A DNA stretch of 64,000 bases, taken from positions 28,519-92,518 of the forward strand of contig VEFU01000011.1 in the NCBI GenBank assembly GCA_007679095.1, in the 5' to 3' direction. The position numbers and the translations under genes are program-made. Below, piece after piece: positions 1 through 8,624 of this stretch (position 1 is its first letter; the number at the start of each line of letters is the position of its first letter). The stretch comes from Paenibacillus bovis. Its GTDB lineage: Bacteria; Bacillota; Bacilli; Bacillales; Bacillaceae_C. Under the pieces are notes generated by a model that did no database searches, was not told the DNA's origin, and saw nothing but the letters and a program-made list of their open reading frames with translations.

Positions 1-1
1 C

Positions 2-304
2 CATACGATCGATGAAATCAATCAACTCTGTGATGAGATTATTGTTTTGGAGAATGGCAAAGTAATCCAGTCTTTTAATAAGGACGACATATACCATGAT
101 TGGGCTAGAATTAGAATTTCGGATCTTTCGGATTTAGTGAAACAACATTCCAATGTACTGCATTATGAAATAGAGCCAGCAGAAATTATTACAAATAATG
201 TTCATATTTTAGAAACCGTTCTTCAAAGGGATAACATACAGATTCATCAGCAGGAACGATTAACACTAGAAGAAGTATTGCAATATTTAATTGATAAGGA
301 ATAA
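2..304 (+). CDS. ABC transporter ATP-binding protein, C-terminal part (cut by window edge)
   Basis: The reading frame is open from the first bases of the window, so only the last roughly 100 residues are present. The visible start has the form H-T-I-D-E-I-N-Q-L-C-D-E-I-I-V-L-E-N-G-K, which is the H-loop histidine and following strand of an ABC ATPase (family pattern: sHtldEie.lcDrI.iL..Gki). A TTG at 47 could be taken for a start, but the homology continues upstream of it, so it is internal. The remaining ~80 residues are a variable C-terminal extension. Walker A, signature and Walker B lie outside the window, so substrate and direction of transport cannot be told. A terminator follows directly. 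Confidence 0.8.
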   Translation, partial: HTIDEINQLCDEIIVLENGKVIQSFNKDDIYHDWARIRISDLSDLVKQHSNVLHYEIEPAEIITNNVHILETVLQRDNIQIHQQERLTLEEVLQYLIDKE

Positions 305-324
305 TATGGAACAGTTATGATAGG

Positions 325-359
325 AAAACTGGTTTCCACAGAGGAAATCAGTTTTTTTT
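325..359 (+). terminator. Rho-independent terminator
   Basis: A 13-bp stem (one G-U pair) with a 5-base loop is followed by eight T residues. It ends the ABC ATPase transcript. Confidence 0.85.
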
Positions 360-434
360 ATAATATAAGCAGATAAAAGAGAAGGGTTTGTAGAAAAATG
401 TAGGAATATGCAGAAAATTCTTTCGGAAATTCTA

Positions 435-463
435 TTTACATTGATCTTTATGAGGAATATAAT
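435..463 (+). promoter_or_regulatory. Sigma-A type promoter for the sugar ABC transporter operon
   Basis: A -35 TTTACA (435-440) and a perfect -10 TATAAT (458-463) are separated by 17 bases. Transcription would start near 470, giving a ~280-base untranslated leader before the first permease gene. No other gene lies in 305-753. Confidence 0.55.
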
Positions 464-474
464 AAATTTAATAA

Positions 475-488
475 AGTAACCGCTTTCA
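475..488 (+). promoter_or_regulatory. cre-like catabolite operator
   Basis: AGTAACCGCTTTCA matches the CcpA consensus TGWAARCGYTWNCW at 12 of 14 positions. It lies just downstream of the predicted start site, where CcpA or a LacI-family repressor would block transcription. The location in front of a sugar importer supports it; binding is inferred. Confidence 0.45.
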
Positions 489-624
489 AAAAGAGAACTA
501 TGGAACATTGATAGTCTATCGAAAAAGAGGAAGAGGTTATTTTTTTATTTCTTCAGAACATTGATTTCAATTTTTCGCATATTTCTATTTGTGTAAGGTT
601 GGGGGAGTTAAGTTTTGCGAAAAA

Positions 625-638
625 TGCAACCGATTTCA
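625..638 (+). promoter_or_regulatory. Second LacI-family-like operator candidate in the leader
   Basis: TGCAACCGATTTCA shares the AACCG.TTTCA core with the site at 475-488, at almost the same reading. It could be a second operator for a LacI-type regulator. It is a weak call because it differs from the cre consensus at three positions. Confidence 0.25.
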
Positions 639-753
639 ATGGGGTTTCTTACGTATTGTATAGGCTGAAAATTTGATAGGAATCTATTAATGGCTGAAGT
701 TCGAATAGTTGGTTGCTACTTTGAATGAAAAAACATACGTTGGGAGGATTTAA

Positions 754-1722
754 ATGAAAAGTGTAACTGCACAATCACAAGCAACAATTCTGGATAAGAA
801 AAGAAAGGATTCTATTTTTCTAAGATTAAAGAAAAATCGATCCCTTCTAATTATGTGTTTACCGGCAATTATCTTCTTTGCCGTGTTTGCATATCTACCG
901 ATGCCAGGCCTATACATAGCTTTCGTAGATTTTAACTATACGGCTGGGATCTTTAAAAGTGCTTTCATTGGTTTAGAAAACTTCCGCTTTTTAGTAATGA
1001 CTGGCGATTTGTGGAAGCTAACGTTTAATACGATTGCTTATAATCTAGCATTTATTATTCTAGGGAATTTCCTGCAAATAGGTGTAGCGATATTACTTAA
1101 TGAACTCGCCAGTAAGTGGTTCAAAAAAGTATCCCAAACCATCATGTTTTTACCACATTTTATTTCCGCAGTTTTAGTTGGACTTCTAGCATATAACATC
1201 CTTAGTTACGATTATGGTGTCCTAAACTCATTTTTAAAAGGGATTGGCTTAGATCCAGTCCAAACATATTCAAATCCAGAAATTTGGCCATTCATTATTG
1301 TCATTACTTTCTTATGGCAGTCAACAGGTTATGGATCGATTATTTATTTTGCTGCCATTATGGGACTTGATAAGCAAATAATTGAGGCGGCTGAAATTGA
1401 TGGAGCAAATGCATTTCAACGTATTAGATATGTCATTATCCCATGGCTCAAGCCAACCTTTATCATACTATTACTATTCTCCTTAGGTGGAGTGTTAAAA
1501 GGAAATTTTGGTTTGTTCTTTAACCTTGTAGGTGCTAATAATGCCATGCTTTATTCAACGACAGATATTATTGAAACCTATGTGTTCCGTACATTAATGA
1601 CAAATTTCAACTTCTCATTAGGAAGTGCTGTTAGCTTATATCAATCTGTATTTGGATTCATTATCGTAATAACAGCTAACTGGATAGTGAAGAAGGTTTC
1701 ACCAGAAAATTCATTGTTTTAA
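754..1722 (+). CDS. Sugar ABC transporter permease, LplB family
   Basis: Inner-membrane subunit of a carbohydrate importer of the CUT1 class, LplB/YteP branch, which takes up oligosaccharides such as oligogalacturonides or xylan fragments. The protein has 322 residues and six predicted membrane segments, with a first hydrophobic stretch at about residues 31-55. The EAA loop that contacts the ATPase reads E-A-A-E-I-D-G-A-N-A-F around residues 212-222. The start is set by TTGGGAGG nine bases upstream. It is followed after 15 bases by a second permease and then a binding lipoprotein. No ATPase is encoded here, which is usual for this class because a shared MsmX-type ATPase serves several importers. 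Substrate is inferred from the nearby GH43 and GH115 genes. Confidence 0.9.
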   Translation: MKSVTAQSQATILDKKRKDSIFLRLKKNRSLLIMCLPAIIFFAVFAYLPMPGLYIAFVDFNYTAGIFKSAFIGLENFRFLVMTGDLWKLTFNTIAYNLAFIILGNFLQIGVAILLNELASKWFKKVSQTIMFLPHFISAVLVGLLAYNILSYDYGVLNSFLKGIGLDPVQTYSNPEIWPFIIVITFLWQSTGYGSIIYFAAIMGLDKQIIEAAEIDGANAFQRIRYVIIPWLKPTFIILLLFSLGGVLKGNFGLFFNLVGANNAMLYSTTDIIETYVFRTLMTNFNFSLGSAVSLYQSVFGFIIVITANWIVKKVSPENSLF

Positions 1723-1737
1723 AGGAGGACACATTTT

Positions 1738-2640
1738 ATGGAAAGTACAGCTAGACGTAATATAGATTTTTCATCCGTAGTAGTTCGCTTTTTTGGATAT
1801 GGATTCATCAGTCTTTTTGCATTATGTTGTCTCTTACCGTTTGTTCTGATAGTCTCTTCTTCCTTTACAACAGAAAAGGCTATCATGGATTATGGCTTTT
1901 CTTTATGGCCAAAAGAATTTTCTACTTTTGCATATGAACTTGTATTTCAAAATCCTCGACTCGTCATCGGCTCATATGTAGTAACCTTGGTTCTTACAGT
2001 TGTTGGTACTGCATTAGGTTTATTTATTGTCGCAATGACAGGTTATGCATTACAGCGCCAGGACTTTTTGTATCGCAACAAAATATCGTTTTATATTTAC
2101 TTTACGACACTTTTCTCAGGTGGACTTGTACCGTTTTATCTTCTAGTAACGAAATATATGCAACTACAAGATAACTACTTAGCTGTATTATTGCCTGGAT
2201 TATTAAGTCCGTTTCTAATCATAATGATGAAGTCATTTACTAGGTCGATTCCTCATGAGATTACGGAATCAGCAAAGATGGATGGCGCGGGAGATTTTAC
2301 GATATTTATTAAATTAATCTTACCGATGTCTACTCCAGCTTTAGCTACAATCGGTCTTTTCATTGCCTTAGGATATTGGAATGAATGGTATCATGCAATG
2401 CTTTTCCTTTCCTCTAATATGGAATACAGACCTTTACAGTTGTTTCTCTATAACGTGATCAATAGTGCAGAATATGTTAGAAACTCTGCTGCAGCATCTA
2501 ATGTGCCACCTCAAGATATACCATTGGAATCGATGAAGATGGCTACTGCAATAGTAGCTACTGGACCAGTTATTCTATTTTATCCGTTTGTACAACGATA
2601 CTTTATTAAAGGGATAACGATTGGTGCAGTAAAGGGTTAA
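1738..2640 (+). CDS. Sugar ABC transporter permease, LplC/YtcP family
   Basis: Second permease of the importer, 300 residues, with the EAA-type motif E-S-A-K-M-D-G-A-G-D near residues 177-186. It pairs with the preceding LplB-type subunit to form the heterodimeric pore. The first ~30 residues hold the initial membrane segment. An AAAGGAGG site precedes the ATG, and only 15 bases separate it from the upstream gene, so the two are co-transcribed. The 300-residue length is normal for the family. Sugar specificity cannot be read from the sequence. Confidence 0.9.
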   Translation: MESTARRNIDFSSVVVRFFGYGFISLFALCCLLPFVLIVSSSFTTEKAIMDYGFSLWPKEFSTFAYELVFQNPRLVIGSYVVTLVLTVVGTALGLFIVAMTGYALQRQDFLYRNKISFYIYFTTLFSGGLVPFYLLVTKYMQLQDNYLAVLLPGLLSPFLIIMMKSFTRSIPHEITESAKMDGAGDFTIFIKLILPMSTPALATIGLFIALGYWNEWYHAMLFLSSNMEYRPLQLFLYNVINSAEYVRNSAAASNVPPQDIPLESMKMATAIVATGPVILFYPFVQRYFIKGITIGAVKG

Positions 2641-2709
2641 TGTTGATATGATTGAGGACTTTCCTCATTTCATAGAGTTTTAAATTCATATAAAAAGGGA
2701 GGAAATAAG

Positions 2710-4272
2710 ATGTTCAAGCCAAAAAAATTTATGGTAAGACTATTGATTTTGCTGTTGATTTTTATTCTTGTAGCATGTAGTGGATCCCAAGGCAATAAGC
2801 CAACTACAACCATTAATGAAGATGGTGAAATTGATACTTCTGAATTTGTAACCATTACGATGATGACATTAGGGGATAAGCCAACGAATGGACAGTTGGA
2901 AAAGGTAATGGAAAAAGTAAATGAAAAATTAAAAGAAAAAGTAAATGCACATCTAGAAATTAAATGGATTGAATGGGCAGATTATATGACAAAATATAAT
3001 CTAACGCTGGCTTCTGGTGAACCTATTGATTTAATTATCACAGCTACAGACTGGTTAGATGCTTGGGGTAATGCACAAAAGGGAGCATTCAAAGATATTT
3101 CTGATCTCCTCCCAAAATTTGCACCTGAAACTTGGAAAGAAGTTCCGGAAGAACATTGGGATCAAACAAAATACGATGGTAAGATTGTTATGATTCCAGA
3201 AGACGATTTTACGCAATGGGTGAACCATGGAATGTTCTATCGCACAGATTGGGCGAAAGAATTCGGAATTAATGAGCCGATTGAGGACTTCGAAACGTTA
3301 GAAAAATATTTTCAAGGCATTGTAGACAATAAACCAGGTGTAATTCCTTGGGATGTACAGGGAACGAATGTACAAACAGCATGGGGATATGTAACAGCCT
3401 ATTCCGATGCAATTGAGCTTCCAATTACGACAGGAGTTTTCCCAGTTTATTGGGGTAAGTCGATTGATGATTTTACATCCGTTGTAAGTCCAATATTTGA
3501 TGACATGTTCGTAGACTATGCGAAACTAATGAAAAAGTGGGCCGATAAAGGCTTTTGGCGCACAGACGTATTGAATTACAAAGGTGACACTCGTGCACTA
3601 TTTGAAGCAGGAAAAACTGGTGCTGACGAACATCATACACAAACTTTTTCTGGCTTACGTACGCAAATGGACAAGAAACAACCAGGTTCCGAGATTGATA
3701 TGTTTGCATGGGCAGATACGCGTGGTAACTTAGTTTCTATGAGCATCACACATGGTGCGACAGCAGTAGGAGCCCATAGTAAACACCCTGAACGAGCGCT
3801 TATGGTGTATGATCTTCTACGAAATGATAAAGAAATATATCAATTATTCAACTATGGAATCGAAGGAGTACAATATGAAATTGTAGATGGAAAAAGAGTT
3901 CAACCTGAAGGGTATGACGATACAGAGCATTCCTTTGCAACTAACTTCTGGGGTGGACGTGTAGATAAATTCGAGATTCCTTCTGTTGATACTTGGGATG
4001 GTATGGATGAAATATACGCTGAATATGATAAGATTAAGAAACCTTACCCATACGGCAGATTCGTATTTGATGCTACACCTGTAAACTCTGAGATCGCTGC
4101 ATTATCACAAGTAACTTCACAAATGATACCATCCATTGCCTTTGGTAAAGCAGGTGACCCAGAAAAAGCAGTTGAGGATCTCAGAAAGAGATTAGAAGCA
4201 GCAGGCTATGAAAAAGTGCTTAAGGAAATACAAAAACAAATGGATGAATATAAAAAGCTAGTCGAAGGATAA
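2710..4272 (+). CDS. Extracellular solute-binding lipoprotein (LplA/YtcQ-like)
   Basis: Sugar-capturing lipoprotein of the importer, 520 residues, as expected for the LplA class. Residues 1-22 form a lipoprotein signal: basic start, leucine-rich core, lipobox L-V-A-C with lipidated Cys near position 22. The mature part is rich in Trp and Asp (for example W-I-E-W-A-D-Y), a composition typical of sugar-binding pockets. AAAGGGAGG lies upstream of the ATG. The gene closes the operon 70 bases after the second permease and ends at a terminator. Substrate is probably an oligosaccharide. The xylan link is inferred from GH43 at 8.6 kb and GH115 at 31.8 kb, not from this protein. Confidence 0.9.
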   Translation: MFKPKKFMVRLLILLLIFILVACSGSQGNKPTTTINEDGEIDTSEFVTITMMTLGDKPTNGQLEKVMEKVNEKLKEKVNAHLEIKWIEWADYMTKYNLTLASGEPIDLIITATDWLDAWGNAQKGAFKDISDLLPKFAPETWKEVPEEHWDQTKYDGKIVMIPEDDFTQWVNHGMFYRTDWAKEFGINEPIEDFETLEKYFQGIVDNKPGVIPWDVQGTNVQTAWGYVTAYSDAIELPITTGVFPVYWGKSIDDFTSVVSPIFDDMFVDYAKLMKKWADKGFWRTDVLNYKGDTRALFEAGKTGADEHHTQTFSGLRTQMDKKQPGSEIDMFAWADTRGNLVSMSITHGATAVGAHSKHPERALMVYDLLRNDKEIYQLFNYGIEGVQYEIVDGKRVQPEGYDDTEHSFATNFWGGRVDKFEIPSVDTWDGMDEIYAEYDKIKKPYPYGRFVFDATPVNSEIAALSQVTSQMIPSIAFGKAGDPEKAVEDLRKRLEAAGYEKVLKEIQKQMDEYKKLVEG

Positions 4273-4290
4273 TGAAGAGTAATATAAATG

Positions 4291-4329
4291 AAGAAAGAGC
4301 TATCGAGAATCGATAGCTCTTTCTTTTTG
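4291..4329 (+). terminator. Rho-independent terminator of the sugar importer operon
   Basis: A 14-bp stem (AAGAAAGAGCTATCG with its complement) and tight loop are followed by a T-rich tail. Confidence 0.85.
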
Positions 4330-4531
4330 TCATTGATATAACAGAAGTATATATCCAAAAATATGAATCTTTTTGAAAAAAAAGAAAAGAAGAAATATTA
4401 ATTGTAAATAACTAATGATATAATTTTTATAAAAGTAAATTCGTAGAATAAGGCTTTATTTATCTAATGGAGTTCTTGAATTTCTATGATACTTCTAAAC
4501 ATTAATCATAATAGAAAGGGTTGATCATTAT

Positions 4532-6022
4532 TTGAGTGTATTAGTTTCCAAGCTGAAGGAAGTATTATATGCAGTTATCCCCATTACTGTAATCGTTTTA
4601 TTGTTGAATTTTACTGTTATACATCTCGAATCCTCTCTAATTATCCGATTTATAATTGGCGCTATCCTCATCATTATTGGGTTATCCATTTTCTTATTTG
4701 GAGTCGATATTGGCTTAACGATAATTGGCCAGAACATGGGGGCATCCATAGCAAAGTCAAATAAAATATGGGTAGTTATTATTGCTGGGTTACTGTTAGG
4801 GTTTTTTATTTCTATTGCGGAGCCCGATTTACATATACTTGGCGGACAAATCGAGCTTGTAACATCTGGGTTAATCACAAAATGGTTAATTGTAGTAATT
4901 GTATCGATTGGCATTGCAGCTTTACTCGCTTTTGGACTAGTAAGGATTGTATACAATATTCCACTTTACAAAGTACTTACTGTAATATATCTGCTTATTT
5001 TTGTAATAGCAATATTTACATCCCCAGAGTTTTTAGCTATATCCTTCGATGCTTCTGGAGCAACTACTGGCGCATTAACAGTTCCATTTATACTAGCACT
5101 TGCTTTAGGTGTATCATTATTGAAAAAGGATAGTAAAGCTTCTGAAAAGGATAGCTTTGGTTTAGTGGCTATTGCATCCACAGGAGCAATCATATCCGTT
5201 ATGATTATGTCTATCGTTTCCAAGAGTGATAAAATATCAGGAAGCTTGGAGCAAGTGAATATTTCTAATTCAATTATCGGACCTTTTATTAAAAAGCTTC
5301 CAATTATTACGGGTGAAGTCTTACTTGCCTTGCTACCTATTGTGATAATTTTTCTTATATTTCAAAAAATATCTTTTAAATTATCAAAGAAGACTGTTCG
5401 AAATATTTTAATTGGAATATTTTTTACATTCATTGGACTAATCTTATTTTTAGTTGGTGTCAATGCTGGTTTTATGGATGTTGGTAGTGCGGTAGGCTAT
5501 AGCATTGCTAATCTCGATAATAAAGCATATATTGTTATTGTCGCATTTGTACTTGGCTTCGTCACAATATTAGCGGAACCTGCTGTTCATGTTCTAACTC
5601 ATCAAATTGAGGATGTTACAAGTGGCTATGTTAAGCGATCTATCGTAATGATTGCACTATCGATCGGAGTCGGGTTTGCGGTTTTACTTTCTATGTTAAG
5701 AATTATTATTCCTGACTTACAATTATGGCATTTACTCCTACCTGGGTACGCAATTGCGATTGCTATGACGTACTTTGTGCCAAAATTATTTGTAGGTATC
5801 GCCTTTGATTCCGGAGGGGTAGCATCAGGGCCTATGACTGCTACATTTATATTAGCGTTTGTTCAAGGGGCTGCAGAGGCAATCGAAGGAGCAAATGTAC
5901 TTGTAGACGGTTTTGGAATGATTGCGATGGTTGCGTTAACACCATTAATTGCATTACAAGTTTTAGGTGTTATTTTTAAATTAAAATCAAAAAAGGGGGG
6001 ACTAGAAAGGAATGTGGAATAG
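4532..6022 (+). CDS. DUF1538 family membrane protein, internally duplicated
   Basis: Very hydrophobic 496-residue protein of the DUF1538 family, about 12 membrane segments, function not established. Two homologous halves are visible: A-E-P-D-L-H-I-L-G-G-Q-I-E at 96-108 repeats as A-E-P-A-V-H-V-L-T-H-Q-I-E at 348-360, and F-D-A-S-G-A-T-T-G at 172-180 repeats as F-D-S-G-G-V-A-S-G at 425-433. The offset is ~252 residues, and the conserved acidic and small residues inside membrane stretches suggest a transporter fold. The start is a TTG with AGAAAGGG eleven bases upstream. The next gene, a tandem P-II protein, overlaps it by 11 bases. P-II proteins often gate transporters, so P-II control is a reasonable inference. 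The transported solute is unknown. Confidence 0.8.
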   Translation: MSVLVSKLKEVLYAVIPITVIVLLLNFTVIHLESSLIIRFIIGAILIIIGLSIFLFGVDIGLTIIGQNMGASIAKSNKIWVVIIAGLLLGFFISIAEPDLHILGGQIELVTSGLITKWLIVVIVSIGIAALLAFGLVRIVYNIPLYKVLTVIYLLIFVIAIFTSPEFLAISFDASGATTGALTVPFILALALGVSLLKKDSKASEKDSFGLVAIASTGAIISVMIMSIVSKSDKISGSLEQVNISNSIIGPFIKKLPIITGEVLLALLPIVIIFLIFQKISFKLSKKTVRNILIGIFFTFIGLILFLVGVNAGFMDVGSAVGYSIANLDNKAYIVIVAFVLGFVTILAEPAVHVLTHQIEDVTSGYVKRSIVMIALSIGVGFAVLLSMLRIIIPDLQLWHLLLPGYAIAIAMTYFVPKLFVGIAFDSGGVASGPMTATFILAFVQGAAEAIEGANVLVDGFGMIAMVALTPLIALQVLGVIFKLKSKKGGLERNVE

Positions 6023-6680
6023 TTCTGAAATTGCCGATTATGAAATTGTTTGTGTTATTGTTAACTTCGGCCTTGGAAGTAAAATACTGCAAACAGCTAA
6101 GAAATGCGGTATTTCAGGTGGGACAGTGCTTCTAGGAAAGGGCACAATCAATAATCGTCTGCTGAATTTTCTAGCCTTATCCGAAATGAGAAAAGAAATT
6201 GTAGTAATGGTCTCTAATAAAACGACAGCTGATCAGGCATTGGAAGAGCTTGATAATAAATATAAATTTAATAAACCAGGTCACGGGATAGCATTTACAA
6301 TTCCTGTGAAGAATGTTTTCGGTGCTAGTAAGTGTAGACCAGATGATACGAAAGAAAGTAGGGGTGCAGAGAATACCATGTATGATGCCATTACGATTAT
6401 CGTGGAAAAAGGTAATGCAGAGTATGTAATCGACGCCGCAACCGAAGCTGGATCAAAAGGTGGAACAATTATCAATGCGAGAGGTTCTGGCATCCATGAA
6501 ACAAGTAAATTGTTTTCGATGGAAATTGAACCTGAGAAAGAAATTGTGATGATCTTATCCAAAAAAGAAATAACAGATGCAATCGTTACTTCGATTAGAA
6601 ATAAACTGAAAATTGATGAGCCAGGAAATGGTATCATCTTTATTCAAGAAGTTAGTAGCACACACGGAATATATGAATAA
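6012..6680 (+). CDS. Tandem P-II-like signal protein partnering the DUF1538 protein
   Basis: A 222-residue cytosolic protein made of two P-II (GlnB/GlnK-like) ferredoxin-fold repeats in one chain, offset ~115 residues. Paired motifs: G-I-S-G-G-T-V (33-39) with G-S-K-G-G-T-I (147-153); K-E-I-V-V-M-V-S (61-68) with K-E-I-V-M-I-L-S (176-183); and the P-II C-terminal signature as K-P-G-H-G-I-A-F (88-95) and E-P-G-N-G-I-I-F (203-210). Canonical P-II proteins are ~112-residue trimers, so a fused pair is unusual. AGAAAGG precedes the ATG, and the gene starts inside the end of the DUF1538 gene, so translation is probably coupled. Role inferred: nucleotide- or metabolite-responsive gate for the DUF1538 channel. 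Nothing here shows a link to nitrogen. Confidence 0.8.
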   Translation: MWNSSEIADYEIVCVIVNFGLGSKILQTAKKCGISGGTVLLGKGTINNRLLNFLALSEMRKEIVVMVSNKTTADQALEELDNKYKFNKPGHGIAFTIPVKNVFGASKCRPDDTKESRGAENTMYDAITIIVEKGNAEYVIDAATEAGSKGGTIINARGSGIHETSKLFSMEIEPEKEIVMILSKKEITDAIVTSIRNKLKIDEPGNGIIFIQEVSSTHGIYE

Positions 6681-6690
6681 AAAAGTTATA

Positions 6691-6737
6691 AAACGAACTA
6701 TACAGTTGATGAAAAAATCAATATAGTTCGTTTTTTA
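6691..6737 (+). terminator. Rho-independent terminator of the DUF1538/P-II operon
   Basis: A 12-bp perfect stem (AAACGAACTATA and complement) is followed by T residues. Confidence 0.85.
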
Positions 6738-6764
6738 TTTTGCTTTCGCAGAGTTGTTTTTACA

Positions 6765-6920
6765 GGGGTGGACTTCCCCACTCCACGAATATAAAGTTGC
6801 TTGACAGTGCTTTAGCACGAGCGATAGGAAGTCGCTGTTGGAGCTTACCAACAGGATGTTGTGTCTTTACTCTTCCTACAAGTACCAGCGTTTTCGCTTC
6901 ACTAAGCAAGCGGAAAACGC
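6765..6920. repeat. Cluster of consecutive small hairpins, non-coding, more GC-rich than flanks
   Basis: Five self-complementary elements lie end to end: GGGGTGG/CCACTCC (6765-6784), GTGCT/AGCAC (6807-6818), AGCGA/TCGCT (6820-6836), CTGTTGG/CCAACAG (6835-6854), and GCGTTTTCGCTT/AAGCGGAAAACGC (6888-6920). The stretch is clearly richer in GC than its surroundings. The 73-codon frame crossing it has no ribosome site. It may be a dispersed Bacillaceae repeat or a structured RNA. The rest of 6738-7173 holds nothing else I can name. Confidence 0.5.
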
Positions 6921-7173
6921 AGTGTATTTCCGAAGCGGTCTACATGTTCATACATTCTTAGAGTTTAATACAAAGAATATAGTTTGGACAATATTCTTAA
7001 CTGAATAGGTATTACTACCTGTGAATCTCAGTTAATTTATGAAAAATACTCTAAATATAAGAATAAGGAAGGGTATTTCATTACTTTCCTTCAATTATTT
7101 ATTGATAGAAGATTTGAAACATAGAATAATACAGTGAAATTAAGGGGCTATAGAAAGGGGGAGAACAGCAAAC

Positions 7174-7917
7174 ATGTTAAAAAAGAGGTTACTATTTATC
7201 TTGTGTTTGGCATCAATTGTAATAATTACAGGTTGTAGTCAATCAAATTATAAACCTAGTGATCCAGATACCCCATTAAATTTAGATAATCTTAATGGAA
7301 TGTATGCTGGATTTCGTGATGATTTTGGCGGTTCCGAATGTGGAGGTATGTGTTGGGATTTTTACACCTTCTTACCAAAAAATAATGTGTTCATTGGTTT
7401 ACCCGACAATGGAGGACCTGAAACGATTGATTGTAAAGTGAATGAGTGTCTTACTTATAAGATAAGTGATGGTATGCTAAAGCTTAGTGATGGGGAATCA
7501 GTACCGATTGAAATAACGGATGAACAGCTAGTGATAAACAAGATCAAACTTAATCCTGTTATACCTGTACCAAAAGGAACCACATTGGATAATACGTACA
7601 CTTATATTGGTTATTTTGGATTGATCGGAGTAAACGGAGCGGCAAGCTCTTGGACGTATAAACTAATATTAGAATCGAATGGTACATTTGAACTTTCTGG
7701 TGTTACCTTAGGGAGTCTAGGAGCAACTAGTGGTGGTCCTTCTACACACGCTAGTTCGTCAGATAGTAATACTATTGGTACTTATCAAATTCAAAATAAT
7801 ACAATTATGATGAAATCGGACGATGGGAAGGTGGAGAATGCATTATTTTTTATCCATAACGGGGATGAAGAAGATATTCAAATCGGGGACAAAAATTATT
7901 ATGTAAAGAAGAATTGA
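7174..7917 (+). CDS. Putative lipoprotein of unknown function
   Basis: 247-residue secreted lipoprotein. The signal peptide has basic residues at 3-5, a hydrophobic core and lipobox I-T-G-C with Cys at about 21. The mature part has no domain I recognise. It contains four cysteines close together (about positions 52, 56, 84 and 89), which could form disulfides outside the cell, and a Gly/Ser-rich stretch around 170-195. A clear GAAAGGGGGAG site lies upstream of the ATG. The gene stands alone, between a hairpin cluster and a strong terminator. No function is assigned. Confidence 0.75.
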   Translation: MLKKRLLFILCLASIVIITGCSQSNYKPSDPDTPLNLDNLNGMYAGFRDDFGGSECGGMCWDFYTFLPKNNVFIGLPDNGGPETIDCKVNECLTYKISDGMLKLSDGESVPIEITDEQLVINKIKLNPVIPVPKGTTLDNTYTYIGYFGLIGVNGAASSWTYKLILESNGTFELSGVTLGSLGATSGGPSTHASSSDSNTIGTYQIQNNTIMMKSDDGKVENALFFIHNGDEEDIQIGDKNYYVKKN

Positions 7918-7930
7918 ATATTAATAATAT

Positions 7931-7971
7931 AAAAGAAAAAGGTGATAGGAGACTAATCACCTTTTTCTTTT
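7931..7971. terminator. Bidirectional terminator between convergent genes
   Basis: A perfect 16-bp inverted repeat (AAAAGAAAAAGGTGAT and complement) with a 9-base loop gives T-rich tails on both strands. It serves the lipoprotein gene and the opposing gene at 8016. Confidence 0.85.
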
Positions 7972-8015
7972 GAAAAAAATAAAAAAATGTTCATAGAAAG
8001 GATGTTATGTTTATA

Positions 8016-8408
8016 TTATTTTCCCCATTTTAGGGTGATTTTTAATGTACAACAATTGGCTCCTTTACTCACCGCAGGAGACTCAAGGGTAAATATTACT
8101 CCAGAAGGCGTGTAGCTAACTTTAATTGGAACGGATATTCCAACTATTGTATGAATTAAGCGATCTACTTCAGCTTGATTTCCATGCTGAGCAGCTTCCA
8201 TTAACTTCATTGAAAACGTTTTGTCACCTAATTTATCTAATAAATGTCCCCCTTGATTTAATAAGACACGATATGAATTTACAGATTCAATCAGCATTGT
8301 TGGATCCACAGGAGGATACTCACGGTATGGGAGATATGGAGAATAAATTACATTTTGTGATACTGGAAAGTAGCTATATATTGGATACCGGTAAAATGAG
8401 TAGTACAT
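8016..8408 (-). CDS. Conserved hypothetical protein with aromatic-rich N-terminus
   Basis: 130 residues. The first ~35 are rich in Tyr, Pro and Phe (Y-R-Y-P-I-Y-S-Y-F-P and Y-S-P-Y-L-P-Y-R-E-Y-P-P), a composition seen in Bacillus spore coat and surface proteins. Residues ~36-130 form a more regular region with a helix (L-L-D-K-L-G-D-K-T-F-S-M-K-L-M-E-A-A) and a C-terminal strand-rich part holding an N-C-C-T-L pair of cysteines. A strong GGAAAGGAGG site supports the ATG at 8408. It stands alone facing the lipoprotein gene. I do not recognise the family. A spore-surface role is only a suggestion from composition. Confidence 0.65.
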   Translation of the reverse strand: MYYSFYRYPIYSYFPVSQNVIYSPYLPYREYPPVDPTMLIESVNSYRVLLNQGGHLLDKLGDKTFSMKLMEAAQHGNQAEVDRLIHTIVGISVPIKVSYTPSGVIFTLESPAVSKGANCCTLKITLKWGK

Positions 8409-8624
8409 AACAAGCCTCCTTTCCTCATTGGATCTGATTATACGTCATAGCATATTATGATGATATGCTTGCCATTTGTTACAGATTAATTTCGTTGTCC
8501 GATACGAACTCAAAAATGGCATGGGAAAGTATAGATGTTAAAGCTTTTAAGCCAATGTGACTAGACATGTTTCTTTCTATTAATCTAGAATAGTAAATAG
8601 GTAGAAAAAAGTATGGGGGAGTTA

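Noticed and set aside
4768..5133. Frame within the DUF1538 gene in another phase, Cys- and Tyr-rich
   Set aside because: Its composition is that of an out-of-frame reading of a membrane gene, with no start signals.
6740..6961. 73-codon frame after the P-II gene
   Set aside because: No ribosome site, and the stretch is explained by consecutive hairpins.
8016..8408. Assignment as a named spore coat protein
   Set aside because: Only the Tyr/Pro composition suggests it, and no family motif is recognised.
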